A model generated the notes under the pieces. It saw only the letters and a program-made list of their open reading frames with translations, was not told the DNA's origin and ran no database searches. A stretch of 64,000 nt of DNA, from positions 4,347,383 to 4,411,382 of the forward strand of contig JAGGNK010008892.1 in NCBI GenBank assembly GCA_017590115.1, in the 5' to 3' direction. Below are positions 1-12,800 of this stretch, piece after piece. The stretch's first letter is position 1. Each line of letters begins with the position of its first letter. The position numbers were made by a program, and so were the translations under genes. This stretch comes from Montifringilla adamsi (lineage: Eukaryota; Chordata; Aves; Passeriformes; Passeridae).

Positions 1-3000
1 AATGATGCTCTGCACCGCAGTGGGCAGATTGAGCGTGGATGTGAAGGTATGATTGACTGCAGGGAGGTTCCCCTCTCCAGCACTCACTTCACACTTCATT
101 GTTGCACTCTGTGCATCTACTTGTTTACCTTACTGTCCATTTCATTAGTTTCTTCCATGGCAATATCCTTTATTACACTTTTGTCTGCCAAATACAGCTT
201 ATGGATTGATGGTTCCTGTGAGTGGCTTAGCAGCTCTTTTCCTGCTCTATCCCCTGTGACTTGGTACCTTGAGTAGTGGGAAAAGATGGTACTAGGGGAT
301 GGACTACTACTTACTAGTAGTTTTCTCAGAGTAGTTTACTAGCATTACAGTGGACTTAAAATACTTTGGAAGATGTTCTGAGAATTCAGTTTGTTTGTGC
401 TTCAGAGCACCCTTTCTTGGGATCCACAGAAGTAAGTATTTTGAAGAACAAATAGATGCAGGGGAAATGGAAGGTAGAAGGAGCTGAAGGGTAAAGACTG
501 GACCGAAAGAGGAGTTAATTTTTAATGAGGTGAGCCTCCAATGAAAGCACTGGAGGCATTGTATCTTCTGCCTGGAAAACATTTCTCTTTTGTTGTTTCT
601 GTTTTCCAGCCAATTTAGAATTAAGTGGGATGAGTTACTTTTTGTAGCATGTAAACAGTAGTGATTTCTTGAAGCTTCTTTAAATAATTTGTTGTTCCTG
701 TAAGCTTCCATTAGTTAAAAGAATGTTGACATCAGCATCACTGACTGAGTACAGTGCATATGGCTTTAATTCCCAAAGCACTTGGGAAACTTATCATCCA
801 GAATGCCAAGGTTTTGCTCTCTGGGTTAAATGACAATCATTGTTATGTCTAGAATCAGTCTGCTGTGTTGGCTACCAGTGATACCTTTTTCTGAAGTGTG
901 TATGTACCTTTGCTAAGACAGCATGTATGTCCCAAACTGATCCTTCAAAAATTTCACAGATTGAGGACTCCTTGTTTGTCTTTCTCTATTGTGTCAGGAT
1001 TACAAGTTACATCATGATGTAGCCCTGCCACATGCCAAGACTGTTCCTTCTTAGGATTGAGTATCATCTGAGAGATAACTTTGAATACCAAATTGACCAT
1101 TCAATCAGATCTGATCCCTTGCTTGTGTGTCAGTGTTCTGGTTGTCTGGGAGCTCCTGGGCCCCAACCCTCCTTCCATGCTCCCACAATAATACTCTGTT
1201 TTGTGAGAATTTTGTGTCCTCTCACAGAAGCTCACTCCATGTCAACTCCCATCTCACAGCATTGCTGGGTAGTTGTAGGCTGTTTTTATTATGTCCTCCT
1301 CTCTTTTTCTTAATAGTGTCTATTAACCACTTCGTTCCTTGTGGAAATGAGCACAGTGTAGGAGAACTTGTGTCTTTGCCCGTTTGGGGCAGAGCCAACA
1401 AAAGAAGTACCCCTTTTCTGTATAGTTGTTTATAAGGTTCAAAGTCTATTCTATTTGTATTTGATGCACTGAAGCTCTTTAATATTAGTGATTTTTTGGA
1501 TGACTCTTTTGTTTAAAATTATTGTAACCCATTGGCTCTTTAGCTGGCATGTGATCTCTACTAGCCCTCCTCCTCCAGAGAGCCACCCAATTAGACTATC
1601 CTGTTGTTCTGTGTGTGGCTCAGGAACTGAGCCATGAGGCTTGCCTTGAAGAGTGCCCCATTAGAGCTGTGGTGTTTCCTTCTCCTATACCCAGTGTAGT
1701 TCTCTGATGTAGTGTTGTATTGCTGAGGTTGTGTAACATCAGTGGTGCTCCCAAAACACATAACATGGCACTGTCTGTGTGCTAGTGTGGTACCAGCACA
1801 GCTGCTCCCTGAATGTGGAGATTGCTTTTGTTTCCAGAATGCAAGTATCCCTTCTCTTCTAAAGTCCTTCAAACAGGACTCAGAATTGGAAAGAGACCTA
1901 ACAAAATGAATGATAAGGTCAATGATGGTCATCATTCTGCCTTTGGAAAAGTTTGATCTTGGAAAGCTGTGACCTTGCTACCTTCCCAAATGGTCCCTGT
2001 TCAGTACCAAGGAAACTGCTGAAGAGCAAAGTGTTCTTTTTGCCAATATATTTAGGATTAGTAGAAAACTTGAGAATTTGGTTACCATAAAGCTGTTACA
2101 TTTGTTGTTGGGGGTTTTTTTCCTTAATTTTTGAATCTTAACAATCCACAAAGGTTCATCTCAGATCTGTCTTGCTGCCTGCTGGTGACTTTTCTTACAA
2201 TTGCCATTGAAAGTCACACTTATATCCCATTCTCTAAGAAAATAAAACCTCTAAGGTTGTTCAGTCCTTATTTACGTCTCCCTAGTTTGTTTCCATCTGA
2301 AGTGACTTAGGGTGCAGTCATAATATTTTTAAGGGCTGAAGTCCCAAGTAGTTCTTGCTGCCTTATGATGTTTAAATATGTTTTTAATAAACAGTTGCAG
2401 GCTTTTTGTCTGAATAGTCATGCTGTGTGTTGATTTGCTGGACATCTCTGTATTTCATCATGAAGGCCAGAGGGACCACATATGTGATGGGAACATACAT
2501 GCTTAAAGAAATGTTATTTCATTCCCACATATGAATCTTGTCCTTCACAAGTCATGTGAGAGAGATTTCTGCTAATGCTTGTATTTTGTTGAGGTCTTGC
2601 TTTCAGAGGCAGAGATTACCATGTGGCAGCTGTTTCCTTAGAAACTGTCAGTTTCATCTGAGGACAAAACCAAAGAATATTTAGAAGAAGAAGGCCTTGA
2701 GAACAATAGAATATGAGATGTCGATCACCAGAGAGCACTGTCCTGGCTAAGACACACCAGTAACACTGCAGAGGGGTGACATGGTTGCATCCTGTTTGTG
2801 TTTTTTATCTCTGTTCATGTATTTCAGTACTCTGTTTCATACCACCAATTATGATTCACAAGTTTCAGTAGGAAAATAATATTTCTTATTGTCTTGTCTT
2901 ACCTCCTTTTATTCAATTTGAGCAAGCCATTGAACTTCCTTGACCACATTGTTACTCTCGTGTGCTTAAGCATGATTCAGCCTCCCTGTGCACCAAAGCA

Positions 3001-6000
3001 CACCCTTACCACAGAATTATCTGTGTTCCAGTGATGAGTAAGGCTTCTCCTTGAACAGGAAGCACTTTCAATAATTTGTATTTGTAGGACATATTTTTCT
3101 TTGGAACCTACCAAAACATTATTAGTCATATATACGAGTCACTCATGAAATGCAGGCATCCTTGAGACTGAAATTGTCTGGTGTTTAACAGTGTATAGTA
3201 GAGCTAAAACGAGTCAGTTCAGGACTTAAAGCAAGAATTACTTTACCTCCAATGTCCTACTGGTTCTATGGCTGTAATTTCTTTAAATTATATATGGTGG
3301 GATTTGTTTAGGCTAGCACAACTAAACAGCCTCTTCATAGTTTTTGCTTAGGCACCATATCAGCTCCCTTTTGCATCATGTGTGCTGTAGAAGCTTATGG
3401 TTTCAGCTTTTGAAGTCAACCATTCAATCACCTGTCTGTTTGACAAGATGATAGCTGCCACACTGATGTGTTTTGTGTTTCAATGTATCCTATAGTACCA
3501 TTGCTTTTGGCAAAGGATTTTGAGGGGGATTATCTGAAAGAAGAGAACCAAAGAGTGTCTGAAATGTCATATGAGTTTGTGGAGTTAAAGCTGCATACCA
3601 CACTTTTTTTTTTTTTTTTTTTTTTTTTTTGGTGGTGGTTTGGTTTATTTTCATTGGTCTTTTGCAATTGATACATTCTTCATTTTTCAGGACCAGGAGG
3701 CAGCTCTTCATGGGTCTTGGCAGTCTGGTCAGATATGTAGTGGCAGCTTGTGTTTCCCTGGAAGGGATGTTGCAAAGCCGGAAACGACCTTGCTGCCTCG
3801 TATGTTCAGGTGTGCTACACACAGCTCTGAGGAGAAAATATCTTGGGGAACATGACATGATACCAATATACTTGTTAATTTTTCACAGTTTCTTCATCTC
3901 TTGTGCTCACTGCAGCTTTCATCACTATCTCTGATATAACAAGAGGGCCCTTCCTCTTACCACCACCTCAAAAAAGGCATTGGTGAGCGGGCCTGAGAAA
4001 AGCTAATGAAAGTAGGGAAGTGGTTAAGACTTAAATGGTCCTTGTGTCAGTGATGCATCAGGTTATTAAACACACTGAAGAGACAAATGATTTTTTAGAA
4101 AGGTCTTCAAATGGGATGTCCTCTTCCAGTGGAAGCTTGAAGGCAGGTCTGCCACCTACTTTTGGCCTTGCTTTCCCCACCCATAAAGTTCATCTTCCAG
4201 GTGTTGTATTTATGATACGAGTATGAAATTCATCTTGGTCTTGCAAACCACTTTGAAAATGTGGATGGAGGCTCTTGGACATGAGCAAAGCATTAGAAAC
4301 TGAAGAAAGGTCTTCTATCAGGACATAGTTGTCTCCATGTCTGTATCTCAACAGCCTATGAAGGGTGGTTGGAAACTTTTTCCTCCTGAGTTTGAGCAAT
4401 ATAGACTACTTACATCAAAAATCAACAGTTTGAGAGAGATGTCTGCACTATGGTATATATATGAAGAGTTGGTAGATAGAAGAATTTGTACCAGGTGACC
4501 TCATTTCCCTTCTTTAAAGTAAACAATTTAAACTTCAGCTCAGCTTTTTCTCACTTCTTGGCTTTTAAAATGGGTTCTTCTTGATGAACTCCTCACCCCT
4601 ACTCTTACTACTAGATAAATGGGTCAATTTATTCCATCCATAAAAATGCAGACTGAGTGATTCATTGGTTTTTTTTTTTGTTCTCACTGGTCCATGAAGA
4701 AGTTAAGAAGTTAATCATATGTCCAATCTTTTGTGTAGTTTGAAGAGGATGCCCTCAATATTGATGAGTACTTTCTGCCTTTGAGACATTTTTTCATCTC
4801 TTTATTAATATGCCACATGTTCTCACGTTTTCCTTTCTTTTAATTGGACATCCCTATGTTGCTTACCATGGCACTAGAGCTATCTGAAATTCAGCTGCAT
4901 GTTTAAGTATTTTTACCCCATCCTAACGGAAATGGCCAAATAACATTTTATTTCTTCTGTAAGGTAGTTTTCTATGTGCTTTAGAGTTGCTGTTTCTACC
5001 TCACCTGTTCCACTAACAGCTTCTCACAAAGGAGACTGATTATTATTAAACTGGTTGACACTATTCCAGATGTTTTGAGACTTTTTTTTGGTCCTAATTT
5101 AATCTTCTTTCCAGATCCCACAGTAAAATCATAATCTTTTGCTGCTTTCCATGAAATAGTATAGTTAACCTTTGGAATTCACTGGTGCATGAAAAGCATG
5201 AATGACACATACAGGCTGGATAATCAGAAACACATTTTGCATACTAAGCAGTATGTGGAAAACAGCAAATCTAATCTCATGCTTAAAATCTCACAGCAGG
5301 ATAATGTCAAAAAGGATTTCACCCTTCATCTGCTCAGTAGAGAAAATTCAAATCTGGTCATACTTCACTTTCTCTTTGGAATCAAAAGTTGTCCATTGAA
5401 GAGTGGAGCATTAATTGGCTCCATGATGGTTTGACATCTTTCCTTTTCCTTGCTTTTCTATTCTATTCTCATAGTGCTGCTGGATTTATGGAACAAATAT
5501 GAGTTTTTCTCTCAGCTACAAAGAATGTGAGGTGCAGGGAAGTAGGAAAAGTACTTGCTTGTTATAGAGAAATTACTTTGTTAGAATAAGCTGAAAATGA
5601 TGCATGGAGAAGTGCATCCTTTTCTTTCTACTCCTTCCCCCTTTCTTTTGAATTTTGTTTAAGGAAAATGGGATTTTATAGCTTTATGTAGTAAAGCAGT
5701 TTCAAAAGTGGAGAGAAAATTCTGACTATCTCAAAAGGGAGGATAATTGCTATCTTGAGTGATTCATAGGCTGTAAAACAACAAAGATTTAAAATGTTAA
5801 AATTCTTAGGAAGCACGGGAAATGGCATCTGCACATGTCAGTTCTAATTTATTGGGTTGTAAATGTAAAAGACAGTGGGGAAAGGAGAACTACCAGTCTT
5901 TCTTCAGTATCAGCTGTGATATTAGAACTTGTTAAGAGGGTAAGTATGCACTTCTTAAAGAAACTTGTTTTGAGCAATTAGGTTGATGATTTGCTGTTTT

Positions 6001-6177
6001 GTTGTTCCTATTGTGCTGTGTAATAGAAATATTTAACCTTCAGTAGCAGGGGATTCAGGAGCTGCTGCCTGTGCTCCCATCTTTGTCTTCTACTTTTTCC
6101 GTTCTGAAAGAGAAAACTTAGAATCAAGGTATAACACACCAAAAATCTATGTGGCTTCTTTGTAAACTGACTCCATT
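1..6177 (+). other. NRXN3 intron, no recognised element
   Basis: AT-rich non-coding sequence read as the left part of the intron upstream of the EGF-C exon. Short open frames on both strands (up to 134 codons, minus strand 307-711) show no domain, signal peptide or splice-flanked exon pattern. The only landmark is a (T)27 run at 3604-3630. Assignment to the NRXN3 intron is an inference from position. Confidence 0.7.
3604..3630. repeat. (T)27 homopolymer
   Basis: Uninterrupted run of 27 T followed by GGTGGTGGTTTGG. It could be a microsatellite or the reverse complement of an old poly(A) tail; no retrocopy was recognised beside it. Confidence 0.95.
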
Positions 6178-6249
6178 AAAAAAACCAAACCAACCAAACA
6201 AAATAAACAAAGATGACAAGCCAAAAAAACCCCCAAAAAAACAAAACCC
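6178..6249. repeat. A/C-rich low-complexity patch
   Basis: About 70 bases built almost entirely of A and C in AAAC, AACC and AAAAAACCCC-like units. Similar patches occur at several other places in the window (26464, 32699, 38109). Confidence 0.85.
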
Positions 6250-7111
6250 TGTGCCTGCATGGAAGAGCATCAGTGATATTGTTTTGCTTTTAATGCTCTT
6301 CAGTCTTCACAAAGTGTATTTGGATCTTTAGACAGTCAGACTTAGTAGACCTATGATATTTTTTTTCCATGTGGACTATGATTTGACCACAGATAACAAG
6401 AACATTCTGACCTAGGTGAAATAATGAACTGGTACTCTGTTTTTTTGGTTGCTCTGATGACTGATTAAGACTATATGGATCTAAAACTTGAGGTGTCTGC
6501 TTGCCTGTTGATGTAAGTTTTTTTAAAGAATGTGTTGAAATCTATGAGCAGGTGACAGCTTGTGAGGGGGCAAGGTGTTACAGTCACTTAGATCCAGTGT
6601 TGAGTTCAGTTTTCTGGATAAACAGAAATTTTTGTCTTATAGAATTATCAGTCCTCTATGTTTTTCTGGCAATAAATCCACTTCGGACAAAAATTAAATG
6701 CATGCTTGATGGAGGTACTGCAAGTCAAATAGATTTTTTTTTGTACTTAAATGGATTCTATGTATTTCTCAAACGAGACAAAATCTGTCTAAAATTATTG
6801 TAAAGGCTGAGAGATGGGTTAAAGAATGTGATATTTTTTCTTCTCTTCGTATTATCTATAAATTTTGTGATTTTGTGTGTGCATGAATGGAGTGCATTTC
6901 TTCTCTTTCTATTTGGTTTTATCTGTTAGTTGCATTGATGTAGTCTCTGTCCCTCTGTGCCGTTGTTGCTTACATTGTCATTTCCGTGTGTTTTGATTAT
7001 GCATGTTGGCTGTGATAGTTATACCAGTTGCTTTTATGTATTCAAAGTGATGTTACCGTGTTTTATCTGCTTTTATACTATTTTATACTAACCTGTTGTT
7101 TATTGTCTTTG

Positions 7112-7112
<1 letters not shown>
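6250..7112 (+). other. NRXN3 intron, no recognised element
   Basis: AT-rich intronic sequence without a recognisable repeat, exon or RNA gene. The forward open frame at 6501-6803 has no domain signature and no convincing splice context. Confidence 0.6.

Positions 7113-7165
<53 letters not shown>
7113..7165. repeat. (T)53 homopolymer
   Basis: The longest mononucleotide run in the window: 53 consecutive T between GTCTTTGC and GCTAAC. Length in the assembly may not be exact, because such tracts are hard to sequence. Confidence 0.95.
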
Positions 7166-7168
<3 letters not shown>

Positions 7169-7579
7169 AACAAAGTTGAGTTGACCAAAGCTGACCTGCA
7201 AGGTAGTGAAGGTTGTTCTTCTCCATTATTTGTCTCAATGAAAGATGCTTTTATGTAACTTTTAGTGCCTTTCACTGGGTGCAGTCACACCTCTAAGATG
7301 GGAACAGAATGGCAAAACCCAGCATTTCTGGAGGGGGATTCTGGGTTGAAGAAGAACATGGAAAACAATGGAGCTGTTTCTGTTGATCTGGGGGATTTGA
7401 CTGTATCAATCTCTGAATAGCTGTAAAAGCACCAGTTGATTTCCTGGAAAGCCTAATGATTGGGCAAATACCTGATGTGTCTCGAGATGTAGAAGGTCCT
7501 CAGAGCTTCAAAAAACAGAAAGCTGACTTAGTTTCTTTAGTACTGATCTTAAGGAAGGAGATCAGGAGGTAAAAACTGG
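7166..7579 (+). other. NRXN3 intron, no recognised element
   Basis: About 400 bases of intronic sequence between two T runs. No repeat family, exon or RNA gene was recognised. Confidence 0.55.
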
Positions 7580-7712
7580 TTTTTTTTTTTTTTTTTTCCT
7601 TTTTAATGTAGATTTTGAAAAAAAAAAACCCACAGAAATAACTTTCTGGAATTTCAATTTAAAAAAACCCAAAAACCTAAAAACTCCCAAAAAAATCTCT
7701 AAACTACAAACT
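7580..7712. repeat. T run followed by A/C-rich low-complexity sequence
   Basis: Begins with (T)18 at 7580-7597, then (A)11 at 7618-7628, then A-rich units with CCC and CC interruptions to about 7712. It directly precedes the GC-richer possible CR1 5' segment. Confidence 0.8.
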
Positions 7713-7774
7713 CCCTTAATACTTAGAATGGCTTTTTACAAGCCATAGTCAGGGTAGGAAGGGTTGCTTTTTGG

Positions 7775-8150
7775 AGGGTCAGCACAGCAGCAGAACCGGA
7801 GAGGAGCACACGGGAGCAGCTGTTAACACAGAGGAGAAGGAGGTCCCTTGTCCCCTGTCTCAGCTGTCAGTGCTGCCAACATTGCACTGATTCTGTGCCA
7901 CAAAGCTCCTTCCCCAGCAGCTGCTGCTGCACCGGTGGTGTCACAGGCTTCCCCCCAAAGAGACCTTCTGGCAGGTCTGCAGGGCCCTGGTGGTGAGGAG
8001 TGCCTGGTGCCTGTCCAAGAAACTGGGGCTGAGTCATCTCCCCTGTAGGTGTGTCCTTGTCAAGGAGCTGTGCCACCAGGTCAAGGAGTTATCTGAGAAA
8101 GGCATTAGGCTGAATAGCATTTGTGAGAAGGAAAGCAGGTATTCTTAGAG
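7775..8150 (+). mobile_element. Possible CR1 LINE 5' (ORF1-region) remnant
   Basis: A locally GC-rich stretch in AT-rich intron. In the frame through 8044-8148 it reads RCVLVKELCHQVKEL, then RLNSICEKES, with regular charged and Leu positions. I recall this as similar to the short coiled coil near the 5' end of avian CR1 elements (a Cys-x-Leu-Val-x-Glu-Leu, then Arg-Leu-x-Ser-Ile-x-Glu pattern). The upstream part (7775-8040) is rich in GAG, CTG and CCC and contains a short Pro/Ala-rich frame. A TAG ends the coil frame near 8146. No CR1 3' tail follows. Alternatives are an unrelated GC-rich old exon or another retroelement. Confidence 0.42.
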
Positions 8151-8159
8151 ACCCTGTAG

Positions 8160-9814
8160 ACTTTTTTCCTGGGACATAAGTAAGGAAATGTGCCTGTTGG
8201 AGATTAATAGGTCTTTGATACTAGTATAAACAGAATTATGTTTTCCATGGTATTGAAAGTGAATCCTCTTAAATATGATAATGAAAATGTACTTCCCAAT
8301 TCATGTGTAAAGACTGCAATATAGAGTACAAATTAATTTATTCTGGAATGCCATGAAAGTTAAAAAATTACTCCTCCTTTTTAATGGAAAAGAAGATAAT
8401 GGTTTGAGGTATAAAGGGAAGTCAGAGGGATTGAACAATGTGTCTCTGTTTAGCAGTCCTGAAGCCACAGATGGCATCTGTTATGGGATCATCTTAATCA
8501 CCTTGAAATTTTATGTCTAAGCCACTTAATGTCTAAGGTTCCGTTGTGAGACAAAATATAGAATGTTCCTGTTTCACCCTCTGAGATAGAGACTTCCTGA
8601 CATTTTACATATCTCTGGAATTAAGGTTTTGTAGCTTTAATCACATGATTCAGAAACTCCTTTTCTATTCACTGTGCTTACTGTGAAGATGTGGTGATAT
8701 TGCTGACCTCATCTAATGTAATAGATGCCATTTTCAAATTAAAATATTCTTGTGCTGTATTCCAGGTATAGGCAGGTAGCCATTACCTGTACTTCAGGAT
8801 ATCATCTGTATTTTTTAGGTAGAGTTTGGTGTTCTGTGGTCAGTAGAAAAGGATAAAAATAAATTTGGATGAATAAGGATGTTTTAATAGGTAAACAGTT
8901 AATTACTGTAGCAGTTGTTGACAAGAGCATATTAAAAGATACCCTCTCACCCATTAGGTCATGATACTGACACTCTGAGATAATTTTAGCAATTGGATCC
9001 TCATGAGACATTGAATCTGAAATATTTAACAGCCTTGAGGTAGACAGAAGTTTATGTGATGTATTTTGCTTTATGCGTGTGGAGCATCTGACTGCAACCA
9101 TGTTTTGTTGGCATCTCTGACCTGTTCTCAACTGTAAAATTTGAAGTACTCTGTATTACAGAGGTAAGTGATATAGAGAGGTGCTGCCCCTAGGGGACTT
9201 CTGAAGATTATGTAAATAAAAGGTGTAAAAGGTGATATTTGAAAAAATAGGAAATATATGTGGATTGAGACAGATGTGATAAAAAAGAAGTGTCCTGGAA
9301 GTACCCTGGAGTATAAATAACTTTAGGATTAAGATGTTTTGTGCCATCCACTCAAATTGTGACAATAATTTTGGGACTTATTTTAGATATCAGCGAATGT
9401 CGTGTCTCTCTTGCCACAGCCACTGTTGTTGTCTGTAGTCAGTTATGTGTCCATCAGAATTCACAATGCATGCTCAGGAATTCCTGAACTTGATTTTTGA
9501 TGTTTGTTGAAGTGGATACCTCATGCACAGGAAGTTTGGAACAAAGAGATCTATTGTTTTGGTTTTTCCAGAGTCCTCAGTACCAAAGGCATATTACACC
9601 TGTGAAGATGATTCCATCTCATGCTCAATTTTTTTACAGAGGTCTTAACCCTGTAGGAATATTTGCCCTTCAGACAGTCAGATTCTGATTACACAGAAGC
9701 CTAAAGGGAAGCATTTGGCTTGAGTGCATAAAGTGAATTATTGGCTTTCCAGGAAACCAACCTTTGCTAAATAGCTTTGGCTATTTCAGCATATAGGCAT
9801 GATAGCTCGTACTT
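8160..9814 (+). other. NRXN3 intron, no recognised element
   Basis: AT-rich intronic sequence; open frames on the minus strand (8802-9131, 9156-9365) have no domain and look like chance frames. No repeat family recognised. Confidence 0.6.
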
Positions 9815-9873
9815 AAGGGTTGGACTTGATGATCCTTGTGGGTCCCTTCCAAATCATACTATTCTGTGATTCT
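9815..9873 (+). mobile_element. CR1 LINE 3' tail fragment
   Basis: Contains GGTTGGACTTGATGATCC, then GGGTCCCTTCCAAAT, then ATTCTGTGATTCT, which is the typical CR1 3' end in sense orientation. CR1 elements are usually severely 5'-truncated and end in a short repeat of ATTCTATG-like units rather than poly(A). Only about 60 bases are clear; the upstream boundary is not obvious. Confidence 0.85.
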
Positions 9874-12800
9874 TTTATATTGCTGTGATTTGCAGTGAGG
9901 AAGGATGTTTTTCCAATGTACTCTGTTTTTTTCTTGTTCACGTACAGCCCTTTCAATTTTCCTTTATGCTTTTAGTTTCTGTGTCCGAATGCTGTTTACT
10001 TCCTCTGCTTCATTTGTATCTCCCTGTCCCTTGTTGCATTCTGTGTGCAGGCATACTCCCTTTTATGCAGTTGATTTCTTGTTCTCTGGTTGGGATTTTT
10101 ATTCTTTTAGCCTTTTTTGTTCTTTCCTCACCAGCATATGTATAAGCACGTTGTTCATGACCTTTTAGGTTACCTAGAAGTGGAAAGTGGAAGAGTGGCA
10201 AGGGAGAAGGTGATAGGTATGCCTAGAAGGCTGATAGGTGTATGCCAGCTTTCTTTGAGGGGAAGGAAATCCCAGCACTTTGCAGATTCGTTTCTATGAA
10301 TTGCCTCTGCTTCTAGATTCCTTTCTTTTGTAACCTTGAGATAGATGTGCTTTTTGTGGGAGAAAGCACATTTGTGCATATGTGTTATTTTAACTAGTCC
10401 CAGTTCCTGAAGTTTTCAGACCAGCCACTTATTTGGGACAAAAGGACTCGGCACCATGTCTTATATCAGGTGGATGAAGTATTCAGGCTCTGTTGAGGCA
10501 TTGAAAAAAATGGCTACATTTTTCAGAGGACAGAAGAATGCTGGCTTTTGAGTTATTTCTGACAATGAGTAACTTTAAATATGGAACCTGACAGATGCCT
10601 AACCTTATTTAGGTGATGAAAGGGATGATGAGTTCTTAACAAAGTATGAAACTGAGAGCTTGAAGAGCTGGCCTTGCAGTCGTTGAAAATCTGTTTGGTT
10701 TTTGGTTCTGGTTTGCTATATTAGTCTGTGATATTCCTGCTTTCTGCTATCTGTGACTCAAAATACAGGACCTAACTTTCTGAATCATGCACTGAACCCT
10801 GACTATAATTTAGTTACTTGCATATGTGCAAAGCAAATGCTGACATACCACCAGTATGTATTTGGCAGTAACAGTATGTGTGGTATGGTCCATCCCAGAA
10901 AGTGGTGGTTCCATGAGATTCACCCTTAATTTTGCTCACTTCTTAAACAGGAAAAATCTTGTTTTCCAAAAAATTCTCATGTTGGAAAACTATTGGGCAT
11001 AACTTTGTTTCCTACTTAACCTGCAAGGAAGAGTGAGTCCTGGAACAGGTTTATTTTCTACCTGGTGCATACGGTTTCCAAGACCTGATACCTTTCTGAG
11101 CAGAACTGCTACTGCAGTTTGAATTAAAAAAGGCTGACACTCTCTGGTTATAAAAGAGGAATGCTGACAGAAGTAGAGTGTAGATTTAGCAAAGGTGTAA
11201 ATTGATTGTAATGTCTGGCTTTACAGTAGAACTATTGGTAGAGATATTTCAGTGCTGCAAGGCATTTGTAATTTAGGAGCTATAGGAGTAAAAAAGCACC
11301 TTATTCTGCAAAGGCTGTAAAGATGGCTTGTGTATGTTACTTTCCTTTTGCTTGGTAATATTTCTGAAGATACAAGGGGAAGAGATGAGAGCATTTAGGG
11401 AGATGAAGAATGAAAATGGAATCATAGTTATTGAACTTCCCCTGTTGCTGATCTTCATCTTATTGAGACAATAACGTTAACACAAATGGTTAATTCCCTT
11501 CAAAAAGAGTGAATTTTTGATGTGTGGAGGAAGGTGTGATGTGCAAGACCAATAATGGTTTGCTTATCTTAATAGTTATTGCTAGTTGTGATCAAAGCAT
11601 GAAGCAGTTGTGTTATAATTCTGCAGCTGCTGTAGAAACTGATTCCACATGTAACTTGAAAGAACAATAAACACAGTACTGTCTTTTATTTCTCAAGTTC
11701 CTTTTTCTGCAAAGAGCTTTCAAAAGATACAGAAGGAATGACTTTTCTTGCCAGTGAAACGTGGAAGTTTTAGCAACATGCAGCAGTAGAATTTTATTTT
11801 TTTTTTTTTTTAATTTCAGGGCAAAGAGAAACATACCATACAACTGATATTGTAGGAAAGAGGGTAGAAAAAGTAATTTGTCTAAGCAGAATACAGATAC
11901 AAGATCAGGCTATTACACTCTTCAAAGGTGATTTTCTTCAAATATTTATTAGAAAAAATAGTAAACAAACAATACATCTGGATAGGCAGCTGAAGAAAAG
12001 TGTAGTACTAGTCTCCTTCCCAGGGAGGAAGACCCAAGAAATCTCAGATGCTGTAAGTCCTTGGATACTGAGCTGTTCCAGTAAAAATTAGAGATGCAGA
12101 CATAAAGATAAAAAGGATATTGCTGAAAAATCCTGGTTTGCTATTTCATGTTCCAAAGGAGATGCCTCTGTTGGTAGGCTTAGCCTGGACAGGAAGAGAC
12201 ACAGCAAGTCATGCTTCTGCTAGTGGCGTTGCTTTTCTGCATTGGGGACTTCTCTTCTACTTGATTTCTACTGCCCACTTACTCCTCTTTCCACTGTGCA
12301 TGTGGCACAAAGAAGGCAATGCACCAAGCTCAGCTACAAACAGTCAGACAGTAAAATCAGAGGTGTCTCAGATTATTATGTGAAGACTAGTTATGAAACT
12401 TTGCTTTTAAATACTTTGTCTGCTCTTAATGTTGCCAGAGGAATGAGATTAAAAATAGATCTGAGTCCTGATGGCACTGGTAATTTTGAAACAATTCTAC
12501 TGCTTTATATATAAGTTGTTTGTCATCTTCTTTCCTTGTTCGTTAGCACTAAAGGGCATGTGCGTGGTAGCACAATCTTCATGTTTTATAATCCTTCCTG
12601 TGATTCTGTCACTTTGCTCCCTAATCCAAAATCTTAATTCCCTGTGACATCCTTATTAGTTCCTCTGAAGAAAATTCTGTTGCCACAGAGGATTATGACA
12701 TCAGGCAATGACTGTTAGCAGCAGGAGTAGATGAACTCTGAGACAACAATCCTTTTATGATTCAAATGGCCCATAGTACTAAGAAGTGAGGCCAAGTACC

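Noticed and set aside
307..711. Minus-strand open frame of 134 codons
   Set aside because: No recognisable motif or regulatory context; such lengths occur by chance in a window this size.
3629..3934. Forward open frame next to the (T)27 run
   Set aside because: Hydrophobic residues come from T-rich codons; no signal of a real gene.
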